64,000 nt of DNA from Solirubrobacter soli DSM 22325 (GCF_000423665.1 NZ_AUIK01000001.1:296669-360668), one strand, 5' to 3'. Shown: positions 51,837-61,395, counted from the stretch's first letter. The notes: generated by a model from the letters alone, not told the origin. A program made the numbers and translations.

Positions 51837-52627
51837 GCCACGCCGGCGAGGTCGGCCTCGATCGCCTTCGCCGTCGCCAGCAGCGGCGCGAGCAGCTCGG
51901 AACGGAGATCGTCGGCGCTGCGCCGGGCGATGTGGGTCGACAGGTTGATCGCGCCCGCGACACGCCCGCCTCGCGCCCGCACCGGCGCGGCGATCGCGAC
52001 GAGCCCTTCCTCCAGCTCCTGGTCGACGATCGCGTAGCCCGCCGCGCGCACCTTCATCAGTTGCTCGCGCAGCACGTCCGCGTCGGTGACCGTGCGCGGG
52101 AGATAGGACTTCAGCTGCGCCTTGGCCAGGTACGCGTCGAGCTCGGAGTCCGGCAGGCTGGCGAGCAGGACCTTGCCCATCGAGGTCGCGTGCGCGGGCA
52201 TCCGGCCGCCGACGTTGACCGCGAGCGTCATCACCGCGGTCGACGGGACGCGCACGACGTAGACGATGTCCTCGCTGTCGAGCACCGACGCCTCGCTGGA
52301 CTCGTCCACCTGCGCGACGAGGCGCTCGAGGTGGGGGAGCGCGACGTCCGGGAAGCCGAGGCCGCTCAAGAACGAGTAGCCCAGCTCGAGCACGCGAGGC
52401 GTCAACCGGAAGGTCCGCCCGTCGGTCTCCACGTAGCCGAGCTCGATCAGTGTGATCAGGAAGCGTCGCGCGGTCGCGCGTGTCAGACCGGTGGTGGCCG
52501 CCAGCTCGGAGACGGTCTGGATCGGCGCGTGCGGGCCGAACGCGCGGATGATGTCCAGGCCCCGCTGGAGCGACTGGATGAACTCGCGCGGACGCCCGGG
52601 AACGACGTCTTCGTCCAGCTCTGACAC
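51833..52627 (-). CDS. IclR-family transcriptional regulator
   Basis: The 264-residue protein has the IclR winged helix (TVSELAATTGLTRATARRFLITLIELGYV) and the effector domain with MPAHATSMGKVLLA and GYAIVDQELEEGLVAIAAP. This branch includes PcaR/PobR-type regulators of catabolism. GTG 52627 is chosen. It lies among the catabolic units that share the TGCTCG motif and is the best local candidate to bind it. Confidence 0.9.
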   Translation of the reverse strand: MSELDEDVVPGRPREFIQSLQRGLDIIRAFGPHAPIQTVSELAATTGLTRATARRFLITLIELGYVETDGRTFRLTPRVLELGYSFLSGLGFPDVALPHLERLVAQVDESSEASVLDSEDIVYVVRVPSTAVMTLAVNVGGRMPAHATSMGKVLLASLPDSELDAYLAKAQLKSYLPRTVTDADVLREQLMKVRAAGYAIVDQELEEGLVAIAAPVRARGGRVAGAINLSTHIARRSADDLRSELLAPLLATAKAIEADLAGVA

Positions 52628-52674
52628 GGCGCGCGATGTTAGCGGCGGGCCGTGCCATCTCCGCCCGTGGACGC

Positions 52675-53505
52675 TCATCTCGACGACCGTTCGAGCAGTT
52701 GCCGGTCGCGCCAGGCGACGCGATCCTCCCACTCCTCGAGCGGGAGCAGCCGGCGGCGTTCGTTGACGACCTGCTCGACGAGCTCCGGCGTCCACGGGTC
52801 GTCCTGCCCGCGCTCGGCGCCCATCCGGGCGTAGGCGGGGCCGAGCCGCTTCGCGTGCTCGGCGATCCCTCCGCGGGTGTTCAGGTCGGCGGTCTCGAAC
52901 GGACCGATCACCGCCCACCGTCGCCCCAGCCCCTCGCGCATGACGCGGTCGATGTCGTCAACCGACGCGACACCGTCGCGGACGAGGCAGTACGCCTCGC
53001 GCAGGACCGCGCCCTGGAGGCGGTTGAAGACGAAGCCCTCGATCTCCTTGTGGATGCGAACGGGCGACATGCCCACCGCGCGCATGGTCTCCTCCACGCG
53101 GTCGACGATCGCGGGGTCGGTGAACGGTGCGGGGACGAGCTCGACGACCGGCAGCAGGTACGGCGGGTTGCCGGGGTGGGCGACGAGCGCGCGCGGGTTG
53201 CCGGGGGCGAAGCGCGACGCGGTGATCGCCGAGGAGGAGCTCGCGAGCGGGATGTCCTGCGTCAATTCGGTGAGCCGCTCGAACAGCTCCCGCTTGAGCG
53301 TCTCGTCCTCCGGCGTGCACTCTTGAACGTGCTCGGCGCCGTCCAGCGCGGCTTCGAGGTCGGCGTGCACCGTGGCCACCTCGCGCGGCACGGCCTCGCG
53401 CCGCGCCGCGTCGGGCTCATGCACATGGACCTCGTGTCCCGCGCGCGAGAAGACCACCGCCCACCCGACGCCGATCGACCCGCCCCCGACGATCGCGACT
53501 CTCAT
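52675..53505 (-). CDS. 3-hydroxyacyl-CoA dehydrogenase / gulonate dehydrogenase-like NAD enzyme
   Basis: The 276-residue protein has GGGSIGVGWAVVFSRAG for NAD binding, LASSSSAITASRFA, and the HPGNPPYLLPVVELV signature with the catalytic His. The C-terminal helical domain has FVFNRLQGAVLREAYCL. It oxidises a 3-hydroxy acid or its CoA ester. It follows the glycine decarboxylase genes by 67 bp; that gap includes GAGCAT-G-ATGCTC. Confidence 0.88.
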   Translation of the reverse strand: MRVAIVGGGSIGVGWAVVFSRAGHEVHVHEPDAARREAVPREVATVHADLEAALDGAEHVQECTPEDETLKRELFERLTELTQDIPLASSSSAITASRFAPGNPRALVAHPGNPPYLLPVVELVPAPFTDPAIVDRVEETMRAVGMSPVRIHKEIEGFVFNRLQGAVLREAYCLVRDGVASVDDIDRVMREGLGRRWAVIGPFETADLNTRGGIAEHAKRLGPAYARMGAERGQDDPWTPELVEQVVNERRRLLPLEEWEDRVAWRDRQLLERSSR

Positions 53506-53572
53506 CGAGCAACCGCCTCGCGATGCCCGAAAGCGAGAGCATGATGCTCCCGCATCCACTGGCCGGGCTCTC

Positions 53573-55090
53573 TCACGCCGGCGCCGCCGCTTTGCGCTGG
53601 TGCGCGCGCCACGTCGTCGCCCACCGGTCGGGCTCGTTGACCCGCGAGCCGTCGACCTGATGGATCGCCTGGTTGTGCGGCGCGGTCCGGACGATCTCCG
53701 GGTTCGTGTACGCCTCCTCGATCACGTGCTCGAGCACGTCGATCCAGAGGTCGATGTCCTCCTTGGACCACAGCTCGCCCGGCTCGGGCGTGAACGGCTC
53801 GGGCAGCAGCCACGGCTCGTGGCTGAGCCAGAAGGCGTCGATCCCGAAGTCGACCATCCGGTTCTGGATGTCGAAGACGGTGATGCCGGTGTCGTGGGCG
53901 ACGGTGTCGAGCGAGTAGCGGGTCATCTCCAGCCGCGGGGTCGTCGCGTCCGGATGTGAGCGGGTGACCCCACGCACCGCCAGGAGGCGCTTCTCCATGT
54001 AGTTGTTGGCGAGGACGCTGAGGTCGGCCGCGTCCTTGATGCCCTCCGCGCCCATCGCCCGCGCCCACGAGTACGCCTTGACGACCACCGGGATGTTCCC
54101 CCAGTACTCGCGGACCCGGCCGATCGAGCGCGGGGCGTCGCGCTCGATCGTGTACCGCGTGCCGTCGTGCCCGACCAGCGGCCGCGGCAGGAACTCGACG
54201 AGCTCCTCGCTGCACCCGTAGGCGCCGACGGCAGGACCCCCTCCGCCCTTGGGCGCGCCGAACGTCTTGTGGAGCATGTACATGCAGGCGTCGAAGCCGA
54301 GCTCGCGGGCGCGGATGCGACCCATGACGCCGTTGAAGTTCGCGTGGTCGTAGAACGCGAGGCCGCCCGCCTCGTGGACGATCTCGACCCAGCGCTTGAT
54401 GTGCGGGTTGTAGACGCCCATGTCGTCGGGGTTGTTGACCATCAGCGCGGCCGTGCGGTCGCTCACCGCGGCCTCCAGCGCCTCGACGCTCGCGTAGCCG
54501 TCGAGCTCGATCGGCAGCGTGACGATCTTGAAGCCCGCCGCGGCCGCGGTCGCCGCGTTGCACGGATGGGCCTGGATCGTGGTGATGACCTCGTCGCGCT
54601 GCTGGAGCTGCCCGCGCGCCGCGTGGTAGGCGCGGGTGATGCAGGCGTGCGTGTAGGCGGCGTCCGCGCCGCCGCCGGGCTGGAAGACGAACGCGCTCAT
54701 GCCCGAGAGCTCGCGCAGGATCAGGTCGAAGGAGTGGACGATCTCGAGGACGCCCTGGAGCGTCTCCTCGTCCTGGTCCGGGTGCAGCTCGGCGATCCAG
54801 GGGCGGGCGACGACGTGCTCGTTCAGCCGCGGGTTGTACTTCATCGTGCACGTGCCGAAGAGGTTCACGCCCATCATCCCGAGCGTCATCTGGGCGAGGT
54901 GCAGGTAGTGGCGCTGGACCTCGAACTCGGAGAGCTCGGGCAGGTTCGGCGGGGTGTTCCGGCGCAGCGGGACGTCGGGGATCGGCGCGTCGATCGCGGC
55001 GGGCGCGATGAAGCCGCGGCGGCCGGGGCGGCCCATCTCCAGAACGATCGGCTCGTCCCAGCGGGCCGCGTGGTAGTTGGGCAGGCTCAT
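53573..55090 (-). CDS. gcvPB: glycine dehydrogenase (decarboxylating) subunit 2
   Basis: The 505-residue PLP enzyme carries the internal-aldimine Lys in MLHKTFGAPKGGGGP and the conserved CTMKYNPRLNE. It is the beta subunit of the split P-protein, which decarboxylates glycine and loads the aminomethyl group on lipoyl GcvH. Its ATG overlaps the gcvPA stop by 4 bp. Neither gcvT nor gcvH is in this operon, so either they lie elsewhere or the pair serves another amine. Confidence 0.92.
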   Translation of the reverse strand: MSLPNYHAARWDEPIVLEMGRPGRRGFIAPAAIDAPIPDVPLRRNTPPNLPELSEFEVQRHYLHLAQMTLGMMGVNLFGTCTMKYNPRLNEHVVARPWIAELHPDQDEETLQGVLEIVHSFDLILRELSGMSAFVFQPGGGADAAYTHACITRAYHAARGQLQQRDEVITTIQAHPCNAATAAAAGFKIVTLPIELDGYASVEALEAAVSDRTAALMVNNPDDMGVYNPHIKRWVEIVHEAGGLAFYDHANFNGVMGRIRARELGFDACMYMLHKTFGAPKGGGGPAVGAYGCSEELVEFLPRPLVGHDGTRYTIERDAPRSIGRVREYWGNIPVVVKAYSWARAMGAEGIKDAADLSVLANNYMEKRLLAVRGVTRSHPDATTPRLEMTRYSLDTVAHDTGITVFDIQNRMVDFGIDAFWLSHEPWLLPEPFTPEPGELWSKEDIDLWIDVLEHVIEEAYTNPEIVRTAPHNQAIHQVDGSRVNEPDRWATTWRAHQRKAAAPA

Positions 55091-56442
55091 GCCGTTACCT
55101 CCGCGAGGGCCTCGACGAGGCGGTCGATGTCCTGCTGCGTGTGGACCTCCGTCACGCAGTAGAGGGCGCTGGTGGGTGTCAGCTCGCCACCGCCGAAGAT
55201 GCCCTTGGCCCTCAGCGCCGCGTTGATCTCTTCGACCGGCTTGTCGAAGTCGACCACGAACTCCTTGAAGAAGCCAGAGTGGCGGACGCTCGCGTTCGGG
55301 AGCTCGTCGATGCGACGGGCCGCGTAGTGGCTCCGCTGGAGGATGCGGTCCCCCAGCTCGGCGAAGCCCTGTGGGCCGAGCAGCGACATGTAGACGGCGT
55401 TGACGATCGCCCACAGGTAGACGCTGTTGCCGGTCCAGTCGTTGCCGAGCTCGCGGCGGCCGTACGACGTCTGCTCGAACAGCGTCATCGTGAAGCCGCG
55501 CTCGCCCTCGTGGGTGGTCGGCGCGATGCTGACCTGCAGGGTCGGATAGGCGCGCGCGTAGCGCTCCTCGTCGCGGGAGGCGATGAAGCCGCCGGCGCCG
55601 CCGCCGCAATGCATGTGCACGCCCAGCGGCTGCGTGGAGCCGACCGCGATGTCGGCGTTGAGCTGGCCGGGCGGGGCGAGGACGCCGAGCGAGATCGGGT
55701 CGACGCCGAGGATCAGCTCCGCCCCCGCATCGTGGACGCGCTGCGCGATCTCCTCCGCCTCGGCCTCGATCACGCCGTGCGAGTTCGGCGTCTCGAGGTA
55801 CAGCGCGGCCACCTTGTCGCTCAACTTCGCCGACAGGTCCTCGAGGTCGAGACGACCGTCGACACTGTTCACCGTCGTGACCGTGATATGGCTCGGCATC
55901 TCCGGCGGTTCGCAGTAGGTGCGGATGACCGCGGCGCGCTCGGGGTCGAGGTTCGCCTGGACGAGGACCTCGCGGCGCTGCGTGATGCGGCTCGCCATGC
56001 GGATCGCGTGGCCGGCGGCGCAGCCCCACGAGTAGACGGGCAGGCCGACGAAGTCCAGCTCGAGCAGCTCGCCGAGCTGGCTCGCGAACTCGAACCAGGC
56101 CTGGTTGCGGCCGTGGTCGGAGGCGGGCGTGCCCCACTCGGAGGTGACGAACTCGGTCCGCTGCGCCAGCTCGTCGCAGACCGCGGGGACGTGGTGCTGC
56201 CAGACGCCGCCGCCGAGGAACGAGAGCGCCTGCTCGCAGTCGACGTTGTTGCGCAGCGTGCGCGTCAGATGGCGTTGCAGGTCGCCTTCGCTCGGGAGCG
56301 CGGGTTGGAGGTCGAGCGGGCGCTGCAGCCGATGGTCCTGCGGGATCTGGACGAACAGCTCCTCGGGATCGGCGATCCCGACCGCGTCGAGCAGCTCCTG
56401 CCGCAGCTCGGGCGCCGAGTTCGCCATGTACGGATGCGTCAT
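55087..56442 (-). CDS. gcvPA: glycine dehydrogenase (decarboxylating) subunit 1
   Basis: The 451-residue alpha subunit has MANSAPELRQELLDAVGI, SFLGGGVWQHHVPAV and FTMTLFEQTSYGRRE-like segments of GcvPA. It pairs with gcvPB and lacks the PLP lysine, as expected. ATG 56442 overlaps the stop of the upstream kinase-like gene (ATGA). Confidence 0.9.
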   Translation of the reverse strand: MTHPYMANSAPELRQELLDAVGIADPEELFVQIPQDHRLQRPLDLQPALPSEGDLQRHLTRTLRNNVDCEQALSFLGGGVWQHHVPAVCDELAQRTEFVTSEWGTPASDHGRNQAWFEFASQLGELLELDFVGLPVYSWGCAAGHAIRMASRITQRREVLVQANLDPERAAVIRTYCEPPEMPSHITVTTVNSVDGRLDLEDLSAKLSDKVAALYLETPNSHGVIEAEAEEIAQRVHDAGAELILGVDPISLGVLAPPGQLNADIAVGSTQPLGVHMHCGGGAGGFIASRDEERYARAYPTLQVSIAPTTHEGERGFTMTLFEQTSYGRRELGNDWTGNSVYLWAIVNAVYMSLLGPQGFAELGDRILQRSHYAARRIDELPNASVRHSGFFKEFVVDFDKPVEEINAALRAKGIFGGGELTPTSALYCVTEVHTQQDIDRLVEALAEVTA

Positions 56443-57491
56443 GTCGAGACCTTCATCACGGTCGTCCTCCCAGGTGCGGTGTGAACGCGGGTGTAGCCGC
56501 AGAGCTTCGCGTCGAGCTCGTCGTCGCCGGTGTCGACGCGCAGGCAGTCCAGCCGCGCGAGCTTGTCCGCGCTCGCGACGATGGTCAGCTCGGGAATCCG
56601 GCGCAGAACGCGCGGGCTCAGCTGCTGGTTGCCGCGGCCGAGCAGCGAGCCCTGGCCGCCGACGACGCCGAGGATGAGGCGATCGGCGTCGATCTCGAGC
56701 AGTCGCTGCTCGTCCAGATCGGTGGCGATCAGCTCGCCGTCCAGGAGCGCGTCGACGCCGAGCAGCGTCCCCCTGCGGATGCGCGCGGTCGTCGTCCCGG
56801 GGCCGAGCAGCGTGACGCCTGGGAGCCAGCGGAGGGCTTCGCAGAGGGCCTGGAGGCCGCCGTCCCCGGCGGGCGAGGGCGCCTTCGCGGCGAGGATCTG
56901 GGGCGCCCTCGGAACGCGCGCCTCGCCGTAGAGCCGCGTCGCGACGCGGTCGTCGCGCGCGGCCTCCTCGTCGACGTCGGCGATGTCCGCCTGCTGCAGC
57001 TCGCCCGGACGGAGGAGGTACGCCGCCGCGGCCCGGCCTGCCGCGTCGGGCGTGGCGGCGAACACGCCCGAGTGCATCTTCACGCCCGTCGGGATGCCGA
57101 CGAGCGGTACCTCGACGCCGATGGCGTCGTGGATGTCGCGGGCCGTGCCATCGCCGCCGGCGAAGAGCAGGAGGTCCACGCGCCGCGCCCGCATCTCGGC
57201 CGCCGCCGCCCACGTGTCGGCGGCGGTCGTGTCCACGGCGCACGTCGTCCCGGTCGTCTCGCACCGCAGCCCCGCCGCGGCGGCGACGTCCGCCCCCATC
57301 GCGCCCGGCGCCGCCACGAGGCGGATCTCGAGCGGCAGCCGCGCGAGTGCCCGTCGCGCACGCTCACCGGCCAGCGGCACCGCGCCCCGCTCGCGCGCGA
57401 GGCGCAACGCCTCGGGCCCGTCGGTCCCCCGCAGCGCTACGCGCCCGCCCATTCCGGCGATCGGGTTCACGACGAGCCCGAGCGTGGGCAT
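56439..57491 (-). CDS. ATP-NAD/AcoX-type kinase family protein
   Basis: The 350-residue protein has the NAD-kinase core: LGLVVNPIAGMGGRVALRG at the N-terminus and LLFAGGDGTARDI (GGDGT motif) near residue 110, with GIPTGVKMHSG after it. Members related to AcoX sit in catabolic operons and their reaction is not settled. It overlaps gcvPA and follows the aminotransferase by 6 bp. Confidence 0.88.
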   Translation of the reverse strand: MPTLGLVVNPIAGMGGRVALRGTDGPEALRLARERGAVPLAGERARRALARLPLEIRLVAAPGAMGADVAAAAGLRCETTGTTCAVDTTAADTWAAAAEMRARRVDLLLFAGGDGTARDIHDAIGVEVPLVGIPTGVKMHSGVFAATPDAAGRAAAAYLLRPGELQQADIADVDEEAARDDRVATRLYGEARVPRAPQILAAKAPSPAGDGGLQALCEALRWLPGVTLLGPGTTTARIRRGTLLGVDALLDGELIATDLDEQRLLEIDADRLILGVVGGQGSLLGRGNQQLSPRVLRRIPELTIVASADKLARLDCLRVDTGDDELDAKLCGYTRVHTAPGRTTVMKVST

Positions 57492-57497
57492 GGTCGA

Positions 57498-58874
57498 TCA
57501 GAGCACCTCTTGCGCGACCAGGTCGACGGCTTCCTTGGTCACGTCGACGATCTCGTCGAGTTCGGCTTCGGTGATCACGAACGGGGGCGAGAAGGAGATC
57601 GAGTCGCCCTCCGGGAGCGCGCGGGTGATCACGCCGCGCTCGAGGCATTCCGTCGTGACGCGCGCGGCGACCTTGCCGGTGGTCTCGAACTTGGTCGGCG
57701 GGTGCTTCGTCGCCACGAGCTCGACCGCGGCGACGAGCCCGATGCCTCGGATCTCGCCGACGAGCGGGTGGTCTTTGAAGGCCTGGTTCAGGCGTTCCCG
57801 GAGGTACTCGCCGCGGGCCTTGGCCTGGTCCACGAGGCCGTCGTTGAGAACGACGTCGAGGTTGGCGAGCGCCGCCGCCGCCGCGATCGGATGCGCGGTG
57901 TAGGTGTAGCCGTGGCTGAAGGTCGCGGCGCCGCTGCGGTCGGCGAGCACGCGCCAGATCTTCTCCGAGACGAGGCAGGCGGAGAGCGGCACGTAGGCGG
58001 ACGTGATCCCCTTCGCGACGGTCATCAGGTCGGGCTTGAGGTTGAGGACCTCCGAGCCGAACCACGCGCCCAGCCGGCCGAACCCGGACACGACCTCGTC
58101 GGCGATCAGGAGGACGTCGTGCCGTTGGAGCACTTCCTGGATGGCCTCGAAGTAGCCCTGCGGTGGGACGATCACGCCGCCCGCGGCCTGCACCGGTTCG
58201 GCGATGAACGCGGCCACGGTGTCCGGGCCTTCGCGCTCGATCAGCTCGTCGAGCTCGTTCGCAAGGCGGGCGCTGAACTCGGCGTCGGTCTCGTCGTTCG
58301 CTTCCCACAGCCGGTACGGCGCCTTCGTGTGGCGGATCTCCGGGAGCGGCAGGTCGAACGCCTTGTGCATGCTCGGCAGCCCGGACAGGCTCGCCGCGCC
58401 CAGCGACACCCCGTGGTACCCGCGCGCTCGCGAGATGATCTTCTTCTTCTCCGGGCGCCCGAGCAGGTTGTTGTACATCCGCACGAGCTTGATCTGCGTG
58501 TCGTTGGCGTCCGAGCCGGAGTTGCCGTAGAGCACCTTCGACATGCCCTCTGGAGCGAGGTTGATCAGCCGCTCCGCGAGCACCGCCGGCGCGTCCGTCG
58601 CCATCGACGAGAACGCGTGGTAGTAGGGCAGCTTCAACGCCTGCTGCTTGAGCGCCTCCGCGATCTCCGGCCGCCCATACCCGACGTTGACGCACCACAG
58701 CCCCGCCATCCCGTCCAGGTACCGCCGCCCCTGATCGTCGGTCAGCGTGCTGCCCTGGCCTTTGACGATCATCCGCCGTGGCCCGCTCGACTCGTGCTCC
58801 GACAACACGCTGAACGGGTGGAACACGTGGCGGCGATCGACGTCGCCAAGAGCGAGAAGAGAGGGTGTCGTCAT
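57498..58874 (-). CDS. class III PLP aminotransferase
   Basis: The 458-residue enzyme has DGMAGLWCVNVGYGRPEI at the start, the IADEVVSGFGRLG motif with the PLP Asp, and the Lys in MTVAKGITSAYVPL. It belongs to the omega-amino acid or beta-alanine/taurine-pyruvate transaminase group. ATG 58874 is used; the longer upstream frame crosses the regulatory motif. It is the first gene of the operon with the AcoX-like protein, GcvPA and GcvPB. Confidence 0.92.
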   Translation of the reverse strand: MTTPSLLALGDVDRRHVFHPFSVLSEHESSGPRRMIVKGQGSTLTDDQGRRYLDGMAGLWCVNVGYGRPEIAEALKQQALKLPYYHAFSSMATDAPAVLAERLINLAPEGMSKVLYGNSGSDANDTQIKLVRMYNNLLGRPEKKKIISRARGYHGVSLGAASLSGLPSMHKAFDLPLPEIRHTKAPYRLWEANDETDAEFSARLANELDELIEREGPDTVAAFIAEPVQAAGGVIVPPQGYFEAIQEVLQRHDVLLIADEVVSGFGRLGAWFGSEVLNLKPDLMTVAKGITSAYVPLSACLVSEKIWRVLADRSGAATFSHGYTYTAHPIAAAAALANLDVVLNDGLVDQAKARGEYLRERLNQAFKDHPLVGEIRGIGLVAAVELVATKHPPTKFETTGKVAARVTTECLERGVITRALPEGDSISFSPPFVITEAELDEIVDVTKEAVDLVAQEVL

Positions 58875-58879
58875 CGCCT

Positions 58880-58892
58880 TGCTCGTATAGCG
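58880..58892. promoter_or_regulatory. TGCTCG-type motif at the aminotransferase promoter
   Basis: TGCTCGTATAGCG lies 6 bp upstream of ATG 58874. On the minus strand it reads CGCTATACGAGCA and contains a TATACG that could be the -10. It matches 48294-48306 in 12 of 13 positions. Confidence 0.5.
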
Positions 58893-58974
58893 GTCAGTTG
58901 CACGGCATACGAACCATGGCAAATGGGCCTGGCGATGTCCACTACGATCCCGGCAGACCAGTTGGGAGGCAGCG

Positions 58975-59994
58975 ATGAGAGCCACGCTCGCGACGGTGTT
59001 TGCGGTACTCCTCTTGGCGGCGCCGGCGGCCGCCCACCCACGGCTGACCTACCTCGGCCAAGCGATCGTCCCGACAGGGACGACGTATGCCGGGACCACG
59101 GTCGGAGGCCTGTCCTCGATCACCTATGACGCGCGGCGCGGCGTCTACTACACGCTGTCCGACGATCCCGCCGCGGTGCGCTACTACACCGTGAGCGTGG
59201 ACCTGCGCGACGGACGGCTGTCCGACGGCGACGTGCAGTTCCGGAGCGTGACGTCGCTGCTCGCCCCGGGCGGCGTCCCCTACGCGGCGACGGCGATCGA
59301 CCCCGAAGGGCTGGCGCTGACCAAGCACCACGAGCTCGTGCTCACGTCCGAGGGCTACGCGAACACGCACGTCAACCCGTTCGTGCGCCGTTACTCGCTC
59401 GACGGGCGATTCCTCGCCGACTTCCCGGTCCCGCAGGCGTTCCTCCCGGTCGACGCGTCGCACGGCGTGCGCCAGAACCTCGGGTTCGAGAGCGCCGGCA
59501 TCGACGGTCACTCGCTGTACGTCGGGACGGAGAACGCGCTCGTCCAGGACGGTCCCCCGGCGACGATCGCGAACGGCAGCCCGGCGCGGATCCTTCGCTA
59601 CGACACGCGCTCAGGCCGGCTCGAGCGGCAGTGGACCTATGTCACCGATCCCGTGGCGGAGCCGCCCGTCCCGCCGACCGCGTTCTCGGTCAACGGCCTC
59701 GTCGAACTGCTGCCACTGGGCAAGGATCGCCTGATCGCGATGGAGCGCTCCTTCTCGGTCGGCGCGCCCGGGACCGGCAACAAGATCAAGCTCTACAGCG
59801 TGTCGCTGGACGACCGGTCCGGCACGGCCCGCAAGACGCTGCTGTTGAACCTCGACCGGCTCGGCATCCCGCTCGACAACGTCGAAGGGCTGACGTTCGG
59901 GCCCCGTGTGCGGGGCCGTCAGACGATCGTGCTGGTGAGCGACAACAACTTCGCCGCGACCCAGTTCACCCAGTTCCTGGCCTTCGCCCTCTGA
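58975..59994 (+). CDS. secreted esterase-like / phytase-like beta-propeller protein
   Basis: The 339-residue protein has a signal peptide (LATVFAVLLLAAPAAAH). It then shows a phytase-like domain: GGLSSITYDARRGVYYTLSDD, IDPEGLALTKHHELVLTSEG and NVEGLTFGP. Acidic residues at the repeats suggest metal-assisted ester hydrolysis. Its 3' end overlaps a small convergent gene by 29 bp. Confidence 0.87.
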   Translation: MRATLATVFAVLLLAAPAAAHPRLTYLGQAIVPTGTTYAGTTVGGLSSITYDARRGVYYTLSDDPAAVRYYTVSVDLRDGRLSDGDVQFRSVTSLLAPGGVPYAATAIDPEGLALTKHHELVLTSEGYANTHVNPFVRRYSLDGRFLADFPVPQAFLPVDASHGVRQNLGFESAGIDGHSLYVGTENALVQDGPPATIANGSPARILRYDTRSGRLERQWTYVTDPVAEPPVPPTAFSVNGLVELLPLGKDRLIAMERSFSVGAPGTGNKIKLYSVSLDDRSGTARKTLLLNLDRLGIPLDNVEGLTFGPRVRGRQTIVLVSDNNFAATQFTQFLAFAL

Positions 59995-60232
59995 CCGCCG
60001 CGGCCTGCGCCGCCTTGGCCGCCAGCGCTCCCAGGCGGCGCGCCTCGAGCTTCGAGAGGGTCTTCGGGCGTCCCTTGGACTTGACGATCAGGCGGCGGAC
60101 CTCTTCGCGCTCGGCCGCGGAGAGCGCCATCCATCCCGCTTGCAGAGCGACGAACGCGACCGCGGCGCGGCGGCGGAACTCGCTCCACGGGACGTCGCGA
60201 ACTTGGGGGAGGCGGCGCTTCGGCTGAGACAT
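59966..60232 (-). CDS. 88-residue basic hypothetical protein
   Basis: The protein (KRRLPQVRDVPWSEFRRRA, then LSAAEREEVRRLIVKSKGRP) is rich in Arg and Lys and helical. It could bind nucleic acid, but no family is recognised. ATG 60232 lies 11 bp after the stop of the histidine kinase gene on the same strand, so it may be its operon partner. Confidence 0.65.
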   Translation of the reverse strand: MSQPKRRLPQVRDVPWSEFRRRAAVAFVALQAGWMALSAAEREEVRRLIVKSKGRPKTLSKLEARRLGALAAKAAQAAAVRGRRPGTG

Positions 60233-60243
60233 CGGAACCGAGG

Positions 60244-61335
60244 CTACCCGAGCGGGATCGACGCTATGACACGAGTGCCCGCGCCCGGCGGGCTCGCGAC
60301 GTCGAGGCGACCGCCGAGGATCTCCATGCGGTCGACGAGTCCGCGCAGGCCCGTGCCCGCGCGCGGGTCGGCGCCGCCGACGCCGTCGTCGGAGATCTCG
60401 ACCCGCAGGACGCCGTCGTCGACCGTCGCGCGCACGAGAGCGCTTCCTGCCCGTGCGTAGCGGCCGCAGTTGGCCAGCGACTCGGCCGCCACGAAGTACG
60501 CCGCGAGCGCGACCCGCTCGGGGAGCTCCGCGGCCTGCACGTCGACCGTGACGGGAACCGCGCAGCCCGCGGCCAGCGACTCCAGGGCGCCCTGCAGGCC
60601 GCGCTCGGCGAGGGCGACCGGGTACAGGCCGCGGGCGAGCTCGCGCAGCTCCGCGTTCGCGGCGGTGAGCTCGTTCGCCGCGAGCGCGAGCACCTCGGAA
60701 TCGGCGTGCTTGCGCGCGACCGTGAGGAAGTTCGCGACCGCCATCAGCCGCTGTTGCGCGCCGTCGTGCAGGTCGCGCCCGATCCGGCGGCGTTCGGCGT
60801 CGGCGGCCTCGATCGCGCGCGTGCGCGACTCCTCCAGCGCCGCGGCCTGCCGACGACGCTCGAGCTCCGCGGCCGCCCGGGCGGCGAAGATCTGCAGCGC
60901 GGCGACGTCGTCGTCGCCCGCCTCCATCGGCTGCGAGTCGAGCACCGCCAGGTGGCCGAGGTGCGTGCCGTCGGACGCGCGCAGGCAGACGGCGAAGTAG
61001 CTCTCCAGCCCCATCTCGATCGCGGCGATGTCGGCCGGGAAGTGCTCGGTCAGCGCCGTCGGGTAGGAGACGACCGCGTGCTCGACCATGAGCGCGCACG
61101 GCTGGCCGTCCGTGTCGTACGCGAAGGGCTCCGCCATGTGCGCGCCGTCGTAGAAGCCGGCGATCACGCGGACGTGCGCGCCCGCGGGGTCGGACTCGCC
61201 GACGAACACCAGCTTCGCGTTGAACGCCTCGGCGAGGTGTTGCACGAGGCTGTGCAGGAACGCCTCGCCGGCCGCTCCCGCCGTCCCCTCCGCGATGGCG
61301 CGGAGCAGCTCTATCCCGCGAAGCCGGGTGATCAT
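60244..61335 (-). CDS. cytosolic GAF-domain sensor histidine kinase (NarL-type)
   Basis: The 363-residue kinase has an N-terminal GAF domain (about 10-150), a coiled coil, the HisKA_3 box RRIGRDLHDGAQQRL with the His near residue 180, and a HATPase domain ending DDGVGGADPRAGTGLRGLVDRM. No membrane segment is seen. A LuxR-type response regulator partner is expected but not found next to it. Confidence 0.92.
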   Translation of the reverse strand: MITRLRGIELLRAIAEGTAGAAGEAFLHSLVQHLAEAFNAKLVFVGESDPAGAHVRVIAGFYDGAHMAEPFAYDTDGQPCALMVEHAVVSYPTALTEHFPADIAAIEMGLESYFAVCLRASDGTHLGHLAVLDSQPMEAGDDDVAALQIFAARAAAELERRRQAAALEESRTRAIEAADAERRRIGRDLHDGAQQRLMAVANFLTVARKHADSEVLALAANELTAANAELRELARGLYPVALAERGLQGALESLAAGCAVPVTVDVQAAELPERVALAAYFVAAESLANCGRYARAGSALVRATVDDGVLRVEISDDGVGGADPRAGTGLRGLVDRMEILGGRLDVASPPGAGTRVIASIPLG

Positions 61336-61395
61336 GGTTGACGCGACATGCTGACAGTCGGAGAATCGGGTTCTTCGACTCAAAGGTGGTGCACC

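Noticed and set aside
50118..52658. A very long minus-strand open frame (over 800 codons) spanning the LLM gene and the VOC gene region
   Set aside because: Only the last 260 codons encode a recognisable LLM protein. The rest is an Arg/Ala-rich shadow of the VOC and IclR genes in high-GC DNA.
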